DNA of 64,000 nt from Aureimonas sp. AU22 (GTDB taxonomy: Bacteria; Pseudomonadota; Alphaproteobacteria; Rhizobiales; Rhizobiaceae): positions 1-64,000 of the forward strand of contig NZ_BBWJ01000045.1 of the NCBI RefSeq assembly GCF_001463745.1, read 5' to 3'. A program made the translations under genes and the position numbers. Positions within the stretch are counted from its first letter, which is position 1. Each line of letters begins with the position of its first letter. The notes below the pieces were generated by a model. The model saw only the letters and a list, made by a program, of their open reading frames with translations, searched no databases and was not told the origin of the DNA. This document shows, piece by piece, positions 24,584 to 32,388 of this stretch.

Positions 24584-25207
24584 ATGAGCGATCCCTTCAC
24601 GCGCGAGCTCGCCCTTCTCGTCGACGAGATGAAGAGTCCAGCGGCCCGGTCCAAGATGCTGGCGTCGTTCGCGCGTGAGGAGATCGCCATCACGAAGGCG
24701 AAGAACGAGGCGGCGGCTGGCCGAACGATCGGGAAGCCGAAGTTGGCCGTCGATGGGCGCCAGGGCGCGCCGCTCGGCAGCGTGAAGCCGGACGGCACGA
24801 TCGTCGCCGAGTTCAACACGGAGACCGTCGCGGTGCGTTGGATCCTGCGGCAGCTCGAATTGGAGTCGCCGCGGCTGACCGGCGCCTACCGCGCCTCGCA
24901 CAGCGTCTACGCCGACGGCCGGCTGATCGAGCTCGGTTCGAGCGCAGACATTCCGGACGCGGACGAGTTCGTCATCGCGTCTGACGTGCCCTACGGCGTC
25001 AAGCTCGATCCGAAGGACGGTTTGCCGGCCCGCTCGAAGCAGGCTCCGAAGGGAGTCTACGCCGCGATCGCAGCCGTCGCCACAACCCGGTTCGACAGCG
25101 AGGCCGACATCTTCTTCACGTTCCGCGAGGTGCCGATGGCGAAGGGCGGGTCGCATCAAAACCCGGCGATCGTCGTGCGGCCGAATGGCCGGGCGGGCGA
25201 GCTGTGA
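24584..25207 (+). CDS. Hypothetical tail-region protein (207 aa), possibly a minor virion protein
   Basis: A 207-aa protein. The segment LTGAYRASHSVYADGRLIEL and the beta-rich region that follows recall tail-completion/neck proteins of siphophages (gp10/HK97-type), but the similarity is only suggestive. It is the last gene of the tail module; the next gene starts 93 bases later and differs in base composition. Function not established. Confidence 0.55.
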   Translation: MSDPFTRELALLVDEMKSPAARSKMLASFAREEIAITKAKNEAAAGRTIGKPKLAVDGRQGAPLGSVKPDGTIVAEFNTETVAVRWILRQLELESPRLTGAYRASHSVYADGRLIELGSSADIPDADEFVIASDVPYGVKLDPKDGLPARSKQAPKGVYAAIAAVATTRFDSEADIFFTFREVPMAKGGSHQNPAIVVRPNGRAGEL

Positions 25208-25300
25208 CGAGTGTGGGTCCACAATTTACAGTTTCACGACGTCAACGGCGTATGCCACACGTGATCGTACTTTTCGTGTGAGTCGGAAGCCGCGGGACCT

Positions 25301-26155
25301 ATGGATCGAGATGTCACGGTAAAGTTTTGGAAGGTCGCAGCGATAGCGCCGAGCGCTCCTGACTTCGCTTCCTCATTGCAAATCGCAATGAACGCTACCG
25401 GCAGCAGATTGCAAGCCAAACTCGAAAACGCGACGTTCAGGCTTGAGCCGCATGGATGTAAGAAGGGGCCGATATGGATCGGAGAGATCATCCGGCTGCA
25501 ATCATCCGCTTTCCCGTCTAAGGTCCCCCAAGGAAAGCCTGCTGAGCGCCTGAACCTTCTCCCGGGAGAGAGCTTGGGACATCATGCAGGGTTCATTTAT
25601 GACGAGCGAAATAAGGCGCTTGGCTTTGAGGCCCGGCCAACCGCTGGGGGCCCATCTAGTTTCCTGAACCTCGTCGCGGCGATCGCCAAACACCCTCCTT
25701 GTGCCGTATTTCCGGTGTTAACGGCACAGAAGGTCGCAGACCTCGCAAAATCGAAAAACGGTACCCTCAGCCTGAAAATTGCTGACCCCGTCAATCTGCA
25801 AACTGTCGATCCGGAATTGGTGAATGTTCGAGACGGGTTGGCCTTCCTGACGGAATTGATGGATGGTGCCTACATAAATACCTCGATTGGCGTCGGCCCT
25901 CGGCGGGACGGGCTAGATGTGTCGAAGCTGAAGAAGGTCGTAGGCTGGCTCGCGGGTGAGCGATCTGCGGACCGCGGCAAGGTGAAGAAATTGCAGGTGA
26001 CACAACCTGATGAGGCAGGTCCAATCCTCGACTTCATCGGAGGCCAGGTCAAAGAGCAGCAGACACTACAGCTTTTGGGCGACCCGAAGCCAGATTGGAA
26101 GATAAAGAAGACATTCCTGGACGCGGCTTATCAAACGGCAAAAAAATATGTCTAG
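25301..26155 (+). CDS. Soluble protein of a two-gene unit, candidate phage-defence component
   Basis: A 284-aa cytoplasmic protein of lower GC than its neighbours. Recognisable stretches are VKFWKVAAIAPSAPDFASSL at the N-terminus, a central GHHAGFIYDERNKALGFEA, and a mixed alpha/beta C-terminus ending in a helical LDAAYQTAKKYV. The central motif recalls the DUF6731-type proteins found in bacterial defence loci, but I cannot confirm this without a profile search. The ribosome binding site is weak. The stop overlaps the membrane-protein gene by eight bases. The position at the end of a prophage-like element, after the tail genes, is where cargo (moron) genes sit. A defence or superinfection-exclusion role is inference. 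Confidence 0.6.
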   Translation: MDRDVTVKFWKVAAIAPSAPDFASSLQIAMNATGSRLQAKLENATFRLEPHGCKKGPIWIGEIIRLQSSAFPSKVPQGKPAERLNLLPGESLGHHAGFIYDERNKALGFEARPTAGGPSSFLNLVAAIAKHPPCAVFPVLTAQKVADLAKSKNGTLSLKIADPVNLQTVDPELVNVRDGLAFLTELMDGAYINTSIGVGPRRDGLDVSKLKKVVGWLAGERSADRGKVKKLQVTQPDEAGPILDFIGGQVKEQQTLQLLGDPKPDWKIKKTFLDAAYQTAKKYV

Positions 26156-26624
26156 CGATTCAGTCGGAATCTTTTTTGTTCGCCACCTGACCGCACTGAG
26201 ACGCAGTACAGTTGCGTTTTGGGTGGTCGCCCTTCTGTCGGCCATTTTGTATGACCGCTTCGGTTCATACGTAAGTTTCTCTGGTCCGCAGCTAGACCGC
26301 CTTTATTCGTACACGTTCACACTTCTCACAGTCATATGGGGGGCGTCTCTGGCTGTTTGGGCTCTTATGCGTAGCCGCGCAACGCGCTACATCGAGCGAC
26401 TACACGACAATGTCGTTTTCAAGCAATTCCTGACCCAGTTTGAGCTGAACATCTCGATAACGCTGTTGGTGATTGTGTACACCTTGATCCTAGGCATCTG
26501 GGCGATGGAACCGGGGAGCGTTCGGTCGTGGTCATCCACCGCGTTTATAGGATGGGCATTCTCCTATTTATGGTCGCTCCGGCTTTTGGCTGGAAGCTTT
26601 CGCGCTGGGCGAATCGTTCTGTAG
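26148..26624 (+). CDS. Four-helix membrane protein of the two-gene unit
   Basis: A 158-aa integral membrane protein. Four hydrophobic segments are visible: about residues 21-38 (TVAFWVVALLSAILY), 54-74 (YTFTLLTVIWGASLAVWALM), 101-121 (LNISITLLVIVYTLILGIWA) and 131-150 (AFIGWAFSYLWSLRLLAG). The loop after helix 2 is basic (RSRATRYIERL), which places it in the cytoplasm. It overlaps the upstream gene by eight bases and must be made with it. A soluble protein paired with a small four-helix membrane protein is the layout of known abortive-infection systems such as Kiwa, but the sequences do not look like KwaA/KwaB. Confidence 0.65.
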   Translation: MSSDSVGIFFVRHLTALRRSTVAFWVVALLSAILYDRFGSYVSFSGPQLDRLYSYTFTLLTVIWGASLAVWALMRSRATRYIERLHDNVVFKQFLTQFELNISITLLVIVYTLILGIWAMEPGSVRSWSSTAFIGWAFSYLWSLRLLAGSFRAGRIVL

Positions 26625-26651
26625 GTCGGCAGGACCGTAGTTCGGCCGAGG

Positions 26652-26909
26652 TTGGGATCACCGCCAGAGGCATGGGGAAAGTTGCAGAAAGCTGAAGCAG
26701 AGCGAGCGGTGAGACAGCTGGCGTCCCGTTGGGCACGCGAAAATGCCGTACCCCTACAAGCCCCCTCACCTCCAAGCTTCAGCGATTTCGTCAAATGGGT
26801 GCGAAACCAAGGCTATGACGCCTACTTGGACTTCCGATCGCTTCGGGGATCCATGGCCGAAGTCGAACTTTGGTTCGATGACGAACTCGGCCAAAACTGG
26901 CGGGCCTGA
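26652..26909 (+). CDS. Small hypothetical protein (85 aa), possibly 5'-truncated
   Basis: The C-terminal 45 residues (FSDFVKWVRNQGYDAYLDFR then SMAEVELWFDDELGQNWRA) look like genuine protein. There is no ATG in frame near the beginning; the frame opens with TTG at 26652, so the gene may have lost its start. I do not recognise it. It lies 27 bases after the membrane protein gene and may be a remnant at the edge of the element. Confidence 0.4.
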   Translation: MGSPPEAWGKLQKAEAERAVRQLASRWARENAVPLQAPSPPSFSDFVKWVRNQGYDAYLDFRSLRGSMAEVELWFDDELGQNWRA

Positions 26910-27116
26910 TGCGCCTTCGCGTCCAAGTCGGCCAACTGACCTCTATGATCCGGGGTGCTAGATGTTGTCATGCACAACGCGGCGACCTACTACCTATAGA
27001 TCGTAAGCACCTGTTTGAGCTTGACTTTTGCCAATTCAGCAAAATATCCGCTTGTGCATAGCGCACTTTCGGCGTACAAGCCGCTTGTCAACAGTCAGTT
27101 GACTGAAGGCACGCGA

Positions 27117-27150
27117 AGAGCCCCACCTTGCGGCAGGGCTCTCCTTTCTT
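27117..27150 (+). terminator. Terminator-like hairpin
   Basis: A perfect 7-bp stem AGAGCCC/GGGCTCT (27117-27123 with 27136-27142) is followed by CCTTTCTT. It could end transcription that leaves the two-gene unit and the small ORF at 26652-26909. Confidence 0.55.
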
Positions 27151-27177
27151 GACAGGTGTAACGTTCTCCTGCGGCGG

Positions 27178-27372
27178 CTACCGCGGATAACGGCGGCAAT
27201 GAGAGCACACGTGCTCCCATTTGCCGTGCCTGTAGCGCCAATAGTCGATGACCGACACCGGCGCCGTGATCGAACACGATACTCGTGCCATAAGGCGACT
27301 CCATAATGGAAGTCGACAAGTTGGCCTTGTCTGCCCTTCGACGACGGTTCCGTCGAAGTTCGCTATGCCCAT
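27178..27372 (-). CDS. Possible small Cys/His-containing ORF (64 aa)
   Basis: Tentative. The C-terminal 23 residues (DYWRYRHGKWEHVCSHCRR) look like a real protein tail, but the first half is shadow-like. Immediately upstream, in another frame, a hydrophobic signal-peptide-like run (VVEHTLVVCLVVASSAQWA) ends in a stop. A frameshifted remnant of a small secreted protein is therefore possible. Confidence 0.22.
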   Translation of the reverse strand: MGIANFDGTVVEGQTRPTCRLPLWSRLMARVSCSITAPVSVIDYWRYRHGKWEHVCSHCRRYPR

Positions 27373-27767
27373 TGGGCTGACGAAGCGACGACGAGGCAGA
27401 CAACGAGGGTGTGCTCGACAACCTTCCTTATGGCTTGAGCGATTCGAAGTAAAGCGCCGTTTTCGGCAAACCTGTTCTTTGCCGGTTTAAACGCTCACTG
27501 AAGCGTTTTTCGCTACCAGGGTAGGAAATCTCCTACCGGCACGTTGTGCCGCCCCAGTGGCCATCCTGCTCGATCTGGTAAGCGTTCCGGATGCGTTCTA
27601 TTAGGCGTGAAGCCTGGAGAACGTCGCATCGCGCGCATGGCGTGCCGGTGTTCGATGCCTGATGTTCTCTTCCTAACAATACGGCCAGCAGTGGATCATG
27701 CCGGCCGTTTGTGGGCAGGAAGAAGGTCATCGAACGTGATTGGAACCCAGCCCTGAACGGCTACCGG

Positions 27768-27854
27768 ATGTTGCATTGCTTGTTGCACGCAGCAGCCGCA
27801 ACACTCTGCAAACCGTTGCAAAACAATGGCTTACGACGCAACACGATGCAACAT
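27768..27854. repeat. Cluster of TTGCA/TGCAA boxes with a 9-bp inverted repeat
   Basis: ATGTTGCAT (27768-27776) and ATGCAACAT (27846-27854) are perfect reverse complements. Between them lie further TTGCA and GCAAC boxes, including two GCAACAC copies. The cluster is about 65 bases from the 3' end of the truncated tRNA-Arg, the distance at which integrase arm-binding sites are found, so it may be the P arm of an attachment site. Confidence 0.45.
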
Positions 27855-27917
27855 GACCTGCCCGTGGTAGACGCCGCTGTCGTTGCTAATTACCAAGCAA
27901 AAACAAGAACTTAATTT

Positions 27918-27967
27918 GGCGACCCCGGCAGGATTCGAACCTGCGACCATCGGCTTAGAAGGTCGGT
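27918..27967 (-). tRNA. Truncated tRNA-Arg(TCT): 3' half only
   Basis: On the minus strand the sequence from the anticodon loop CTTCTAA (27956-27962) through a perfect T arm (GCAGG-TTCGAAT-CCTGC), the acceptor 3' strand CGGGGTC, discriminator G and encoded CCA (27918-27920) is a good tRNA-Arg 3' half. Upstream of the loop only three of five anticodon-stem bases fit, and there is no D arm and no GACCCCG acceptor strand. This is a non-functional tRNA fragment, as left at an attachment site when an integrase crosses over in the anticodon loop. Confidence 0.75.
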
Positions 27968-28224
27968 ACTCACTGGGCTGCGGTTTGCCGCACCGACCGG
28001 TAGCCGTCGCTAAGGGTCAGCGACATCCCCACGAATGGCGCCGTAACGGATGTTCCCTGACTCGGGCTCTGGGCCGTGGCTCGCCATGCCCTCCGTGATG
28101 TCAACGAGGCGCCCTCGCCCGCAACGCGTAGGACTCCACCAAGGTGTTCGCCCGCCTAGTCGATCAGGCCCCGGTGTTGGGTTCCGTCAGGACATCTTCA
28201 GCCGGTTTGGCCCGGCGACTGGGG
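27968..28224. other. Intergenic stretch next to the tRNA-Arg fragment
   Basis: No gene is supported in these bases. The stretch should hold the 5' half of tRNA-Arg if the gene were whole; it does not. It may be the end of a different integrated segment. Confidence 0.35.
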
Positions 28225-29094
28225 TCAGGTGATACGATGTTTTGAGATGAAGGCAATAATGGCGGCGCTAACGGCCGCAGGCTCGTCCCGTTGAAGCCAG
28301 TGTGTCGCGTTGGAGAAGGTCTGCAACTCCCCGTCCCGGCAGAAGGCGAGGCTACTTCTGGCGAGACCAGGTTCAAGGAAGCGGTCGCGCATTCCCCACA
28401 GCACCAGCGTCGGCACATCAATCGGCTCCGTCATCTGCGGGCGAAAGCGCAGGGCGCGGTACCAGTTGAGCATAGCGCTGATCGCGCCCGGCTGCTCCCA
28501 AGCCTGCCGATAGGCCGTAATGTCGTCGGCCGTGAATGCTCCGGGGCAACTGGATCGCTCAACGGCACGAACGAGAAGCGCGAACTGTCGCGCACGCAGC
28601 AGGGCTTCCGGCACGATGGGAAACTGGAAGAAGGCCGCGTAACTGCTTCGCAGGATCTGCGAGGGAGAACGCAAGACATAGGGAAACAGAGCCTCGGGAT
28701 GCGGCGCGTTGAGGACGGTAAGGCTGGCCAGGCAGCTCGGCATCACGACGCCCGCCGACCACGCCACGATCCCTCCCCAGTCGTGGCCGACGAGATGGAG
28801 CCGCTCGAGGCCCATCGCATCTGCTAGTCCAGCTAGGTCGTCTAGGAGCTTCGGCAGCGCGTACTGGCGGATGCCCTTCGGCTTGCTGCTAATGTTATAA
28901 CCACGCTGGTCCGGCACGACGACCCTGTAGCCGGCGGCAGCAAGCGCACCGATCTGCGCGCGCCAGCCGATCCAGAAGTCTGGAAAGCCATGCAGGAGTA
29001 CCACCGGCTCTCCACTCAAAGGTCCAGCCTCCACCACGTGCAGCCGCACGTTCCCCGTGTTGATCAACCGATGGCGAACTTCCGTGGATATCAT
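28225..29094 (-). CDS. Alpha/beta hydrolase, epoxide-hydrolase-like
   Basis: Soluble hydrolase of about 289 aa. The nucleophile elbow GHDWGGIVAW has Asp, as in epoxide hydrolases and haloalkane dehalogenases, not the Ser of esterases. LLHGFPDFWIGWR contains the HGxP oxyanion motif, PDQRGYNISSKP follows, and the C-terminal VLWGMRDRFLEP and THWLQRDEP carry the acid and the catalytic His. The substrate is unknown. I placed the start at the ATG at 29094 because the upstream in-frame part (to 29196) is Arg-rich and non-conserved, though no strong ribosome binding site supports it. It is divergent from the MBL gene at 29521. Confidence 0.85.
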   Translation of the reverse strand: MISTEVRHRLINTGNVRLHVVEAGPLSGEPVVLLHGFPDFWIGWRAQIGALAAAGYRVVVPDQRGYNISSKPKGIRQYALPKLLDDLAGLADAMGLERLHLVGHDWGGIVAWSAGVVMPSCLASLTVLNAPHPEALFPYVLRSPSQILRSSYAAFFQFPIVPEALLRARQFALLVRAVERSSCPGAFTADDITAYRQAWEQPGAISAMLNWYRALRFRPQMTEPIDVPTLVLWGMRDRFLEPGLARSSLAFCRDGELQTFSNATHWLQRDEPAAVSAAIIAFISKHRIT

Positions 29095-29520
29095 GGAGAC
29101 GCAACGACGTCCGGTCACGAGGGATCCAGCGATGGTCCGCGGGAACCGCATACCGATGTCATGCGGCAGGTCATGGCCCGGCACGCGAGTGAACACGGCG
29201 GCCGTCCGCCCGAACGTTCGAATGCGGTGCTTTCGTCAACTCCGGAATACGCCAGGTTCCTAGATCGATTAGACGTAATGGTAGCGGCGCTACCCCGGCG
29301 AAGCCCAGGCGGTTTCACGCTTGCAATCAGGCGTCGAGAAGGGCGAAGGCTGCGTTTGGCGTGAGCGACTGGCGGTTCGACGAGGTGACGCAAGGCGCGC
29401 AACGCTTCGCAGTCGCCGTCCTGCCGGTTGCCGACCGGACCGGAAGCGTGCACCGTCCTATGGTCCGGTGCCGCGAGAGCATGGCGATCGTTTACGATCG
29501 ACGAACCGTTGGAGGTTGTG
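29095..29520. other. Divergent intergenic region
   Basis: About 425 bases between the epoxide-hydrolase-like gene and the MBL gene. I see no convincing gene; short frames around 29361-29520 lack support. It probably contains both promoters. A GGAGG ribosome binding site for the MBL gene lies at its right end. Confidence 0.35.
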
Positions 29521-30402
29521 ATGAGCAGCGCGGTGGAACTTGCGACCTATCCCGGCCTAGACGAGCGTGTCGTCGTTCTTCGGGCAGGTGATCTAGTCGA
29601 TGCGGTCTTCGTTCGAACCGAACGTTTCAACGTCCTCGTCGATACCCTCGACACGCCCGCAAGGTGTCATGCCGCCCTCGCCCTCGTCGATCCATTCCTT
29701 TACGAGCGTCCCCTGGTCGTCGTGAACTCGCACATGGATTGGGACCATTTCTGGGGCAATGCAGCGGTCGCCGATCGCGCCGTCATCATCGCCCACGAGG
29801 AGGCTCACCGACGTTTCCACGCCCCGTCGACGCAGCAAAAGCTAAAAACCAAGGCGTCAGAGGACGTGAGCTTTCAGGACGTTGCCCTGCAGGCCCCGAC
29901 GGTGACCTTTCAGGATCGCCTGCGGCTCGACGGGGGTGATCTCACACTCGACCTAGTCTCCACTCCCGGACACACTCCCGACCATGTCGCGGTCTGGATT
30001 CCGGAGTTGAAGACGTGCCTTGCGGTTGATGCCGTGGAGGCGCCGATCCCGGTGGTCTCCAGCGAAGATCCGCAGGATCTGCGTTCGCTTGTCGCCTCGC
30101 TTCATCTCATCGAAGAACTGGACGCGGAACATGTCGTCCTGGCGCACGGCCAGACAAACGACCCTTTGGTTGTCAGCCAGAACCTTCGCTACTTCGAAGA
30201 GTTGGCCTCGCGCGTCGGACGAGCCAGTGACCTCGCGTTCCTGCGCGACGGCGATCCCATTCCGGATGGCCTTGAGCTGACAGACCTGGTTCCCTCCTCG
30301 ACTAACCTGTCGCCAAGCGCTCGAACCTTCTATGAGCGTTTCCACCGAAAGAACCTGCGGGCCACCATTCGCAGCGTTCAGGGGGCTTCCTCGACCATGT
30401 AG
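29521..30402 (+). CDS. MBL-fold hydrolase
   Basis: A 293-aa metallo-beta-lactamase-fold protein. The metal site reads NSHMDWDHFWGN (HxxxDH variant of HxHxDH), with the second-shell elements STPGHTPDHVAVW, CLAVDAVEAP and VVLAHGQTND. The fold resembles glyoxalase II/quinone-thioesterase-like members rather than true beta-lactamases, and there is no signal peptide. The ATG at 29521 is preceded by GGAGG and is preferred to the track start. Followed after 78 bases by a glycosidase-like gene in the same direction. Substrate unknown. Confidence 0.85.
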   Translation: MSSAVELATYPGLDERVVVLRAGDLVDAVFVRTERFNVLVDTLDTPARCHAALALVDPFLYERPLVVVNSHMDWDHFWGNAAVADRAVIIAHEEAHRRFHAPSTQQKLKTKASEDVSFQDVALQAPTVTFQDRLRLDGGDLTLDLVSTPGHTPDHVAVWIPELKTCLAVDAVEAPIPVVSSEDPQDLRSLVASLHLIEELDAEHVVLAHGQTNDPLVVSQNLRYFEELASRVGRASDLAFLRDGDPIPDGLELTDLVPSSTNLSPSARTFYERFHRKNLRATIRSVQGASSTM

Positions 30403-30480
30403 ACGGTTGCCGAACGATTGGTACCTAGTCCACGTCGAGCAATCCTTGACCCGTCGATGCCCGCCTGGTCTGTCCGTCGC

Positions 30481-31401
30481 ATGAGCATACCGATCTGGGC
30501 GGGGTTCGAGTGCGGCCATCTCGGCTGGTCCGACCATGACCTCCTCGTCACCACCCGCCACCTGCCCGACGACCGCATGGCGGAGCATTACGCCATCGTG
30601 CGGGCCCACGGTCTCTGTCGCGGGCGTGACGGCCTGCCGTGGCGCCACGATCCTGCCCCCCGAATGCGGTTGGCCGAGGCGTCCGGCATGGAGATCACCT
30701 GGGATCTTGCACACTTCGATCGACCACCGGACCCGGCAGCGCATGCCGTCGCGGTCGCACAAGCCGCAGACCCCGATCGGCCCCTGCACCTCTGTCCTGT
30801 GAATGAACCCTCGATCTACCCGATGCTCGCCGGAATGGCTTGGGAGGAGGCCGTCGACATGGCGATCGTCATGGGACGGGCGGCACGCGACCACCATGCC
30901 AAGGTACGCCTCCTCGCATGCGACCCAATCAACGGGATCGGCGAGCGCCAGTTCGCCGCCGTCGACAGGCTCGTAGGCGCGGGCGTCGTCGATACGATCG
31001 GCATCAACAGCTACCCGCACACTGCGCGCGCTCCGCTAGGCCGGGCCATCCTGAAGAGCTGGCGGCGCTACGGCCTTCCCGTCCTCGTCGCCGAAACGAG
31101 CTGGCACGACGGTCACCGTGCACAGCGGCGCCGCTTTCCCGGTTTCGGCAAGCGGCGCTGGCTCGAGCACATCCTGGCGGAGGTCGATTGGGCATCCGCC
31201 CGGGGCGCTCAGGTCGAGGGCGTGTGCTGGTACCCGATCGTTGACTGTCCGCCTTGGCCTCACCCTGGCTCCGCGCATCGTTGGCGCCACGGGTTGATCC
31301 GTGAGGATCTCGGTATCGACCCTGTCCTCTCCGAGGCGTTGCGAGAGCACATGGTGGGTCCGTCGCAGTCGGCGCCGGACCAGCTTCGTTTTGCTTTCTG
31401 A
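30481..31401 (+). CDS. Glycoside hydrolase family 1-like protein
   Basis: About 306 aa, TIM-barrel-like. The segments HLCPVNEPSIYPM (acid/base Glu in the NEP motif) and LPVLVAETSWHDG (nucleophile Glu) are the two catalytic loops of clan A glycosidases. WAGFECGHLGWSDHDLL near the N-terminus is seen in short bacterial GH1-related proteins often annotated as beta-glucosidase-like. The protein is shorter than classical GH1 enzymes (about 450 aa), so the natural substrate is uncertain. ATGs at 30457 and 30481 are both possible; neither has a good ribosome binding site. Possibly cotranscribed with the MBL gene. Confidence 0.7.
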   Translation: MSIPIWAGFECGHLGWSDHDLLVTTRHLPDDRMAEHYAIVRAHGLCRGRDGLPWRHDPAPRMRLAEASGMEITWDLAHFDRPPDPAAHAVAVAQAADPDRPLHLCPVNEPSIYPMLAGMAWEEAVDMAIVMGRAARDHHAKVRLLACDPINGIGERQFAAVDRLVGAGVVDTIGINSYPHTARAPLGRAILKSWRRYGLPVLVAETSWHDGHRAQRRRFPGFGKRRWLEHILAEVDWASARGAQVEGVCWYPIVDCPPWPHPGSAHRWRHGLIREDLGIDPVLSEALREHMVGPSQSAPDQLRFAF

Positions 31402-31466
31402 GGTTCCTCTGGGCAGGCTCTTGGCTGCTCCGCACGGTACAGACCCGAAGCAGCATGTTCCCAGCG

Positions 31467-32251
31467 TCATCGGGGCGGTAACTTCCCATCGAGGTCTCCG
31501 CTCAACAGCCTCTCGAAGGCGACTGGCTCCAGCCTGCCCGGCGGTCGGAAGGGGTTCGAGAAGGCGTAGATGAAGAAGAGGACGATCCCCGAGTAGACCC
31601 CAAACGTCGCGAGCAGGACGAGATGGCCCCGCGTCGGTCGGTAGACGTGGAAGGGTACCGAGAGAAGAACAAGTCCCGCAATCGCCGGCGCCCAGAACAG
31701 ACTGCTGAAGCGCCCGAACACCCCCGCTTCGCGCATCTCGCGCAACTTCGCGATATCCGTAATGCGGCCCAGCATGCGATCGCCCAACCATCGCTCGCGG
31801 TTCGTCGTTGGGGTCAGGTTCAGAAGCGCCTCGTACACTGCCTCCCACTCCTTCCAGGCATGCGGCGAGAGCCCCTCGGTCCGACCGAGCATGCTCCATT
31901 CGTCATCGATCACCGTCGAGATGTAACGCTTCAGCCCCGCCTGTACCGGGCCGACCTCTGCACCGCCATACCGCCAGATGTCGTTATAGACGTCCGTGAT
32001 GGCTATCGCCTCTTCGATCAGAGCCGAGCGGACGTCCTTGTAGTCGGAGAGCTCCTGCGCATAGACCAAGCCAAGGATCAGGCCGTGCAGGGCGGCGATC
32101 CGGAACGCGACCGATCCTGCGACGTCGTGTGTTCGATCGACGTCGGTGCCGTCCGGCAGGACGCGCCGGGCAAGGAAGTAGGTGCCGAGGACGATTGCCG
32201 TTGCCCCGCCACGATGACCAACCCGTAGGCTGCTGAAACCAACGTATCCAT
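31467..32251 (-). pseudogene. DUF4239 membrane protein, frameshifted near the N-terminus
   Basis: The bulk of the gene (about 245 codons) encodes a DUF4239-type protein with TM segments near the N-terminus and two at the C-terminus (FWAPAIAGLVLLSVPF, LVLLATFGVYSGIVLFFIYAF), with conserved DYKDVRSALIEEA and RWLGDRM regions. The natural start, MDTLVSAAYGLVIVAG at 32251, lies in another frame. The two frames join at a run of four C on the plus strand (32204-32207); one extra base there would restore MDTLVSAAYGLVIVAGATAI and the first TM helix. Either a genuine frameshift or an assembly error in a homopolymer. Confidence 0.7.
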
Positions 32252-32388
32252 CAGTTCGCCTTGTTGCAGGATGGGTGTCATGAGCTGCATGCAGCAGCAC
32301 TCCACGCGAACGGAGTGCCCCGCAAGATGCCGCAAGGCATTGTAGCGCGCGAACGAGGGGTCGCGCCCCAGATGATTGCGACGGCGAC

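Larger units (their letters stand above)
12497..27917. mobile_element. Defective prophage or satellite-like integrated element next to tRNA-Ser
   Basis: The block holds an integrase, a ribbon-helix-helix-like protein, a divergent operator region, an excisionase-like protein, small overlapping ORFs, a P4/D5-type primase-helicase, a tape measure protein, several tail-region genes and a terminal two-gene unit with lower GC. The left limit is set by tRNA-Ser and the adjacent integrase. The right limit is uncertain: I place it before the truncated tRNA-Arg at 27918, but I could not find a direct repeat of the tRNA-Ser end there. There is no terminase, portal, capsid, holin or endolysin gene, so the element cannot make virions on its own. 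Confidence 0.8.
26910..27917. other. About 1 kb of mostly non-coding DNA at the right end of the element
   Basis: This stretch holds hairpins and repeats rather than genes. Besides the terminator-like hairpin at 27117-27150 there is a CAGTCAGTTGACTG dyad (27092-27105), an AACGCT/AGCGTT stem followed by T residues (27490-27510), and a GGTAGG/CCTACC stem (27520-27537). A possible small minus-strand ORF at 27178-27372 is listed separately; another frame at 27533-27730 (minus) is not convincing. Confidence 0.45.

Noticed and set aside
25301-26624. Assignment of the pair as Kiwa (KwaA/KwaB).
   Set aside because: The gene order is reversed and I see no DUF4868-like features in the soluble protein. 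Only the general layout is shared.
27533-27730. Minus-strand frame of 65 codons in the non-coding right end.
   Set aside because: The last 30 residues look somewhat protein-like, but there is no start signal and no family resemblance, so I did not list it as a gene.
27768-27860. A CRISPR array, suggested by the repeated TTGCA boxes.
   Set aside because: The boxes are five to nine bases long and irregularly spaced; there are no 24-40 base repeats with spacers anywhere in the window.
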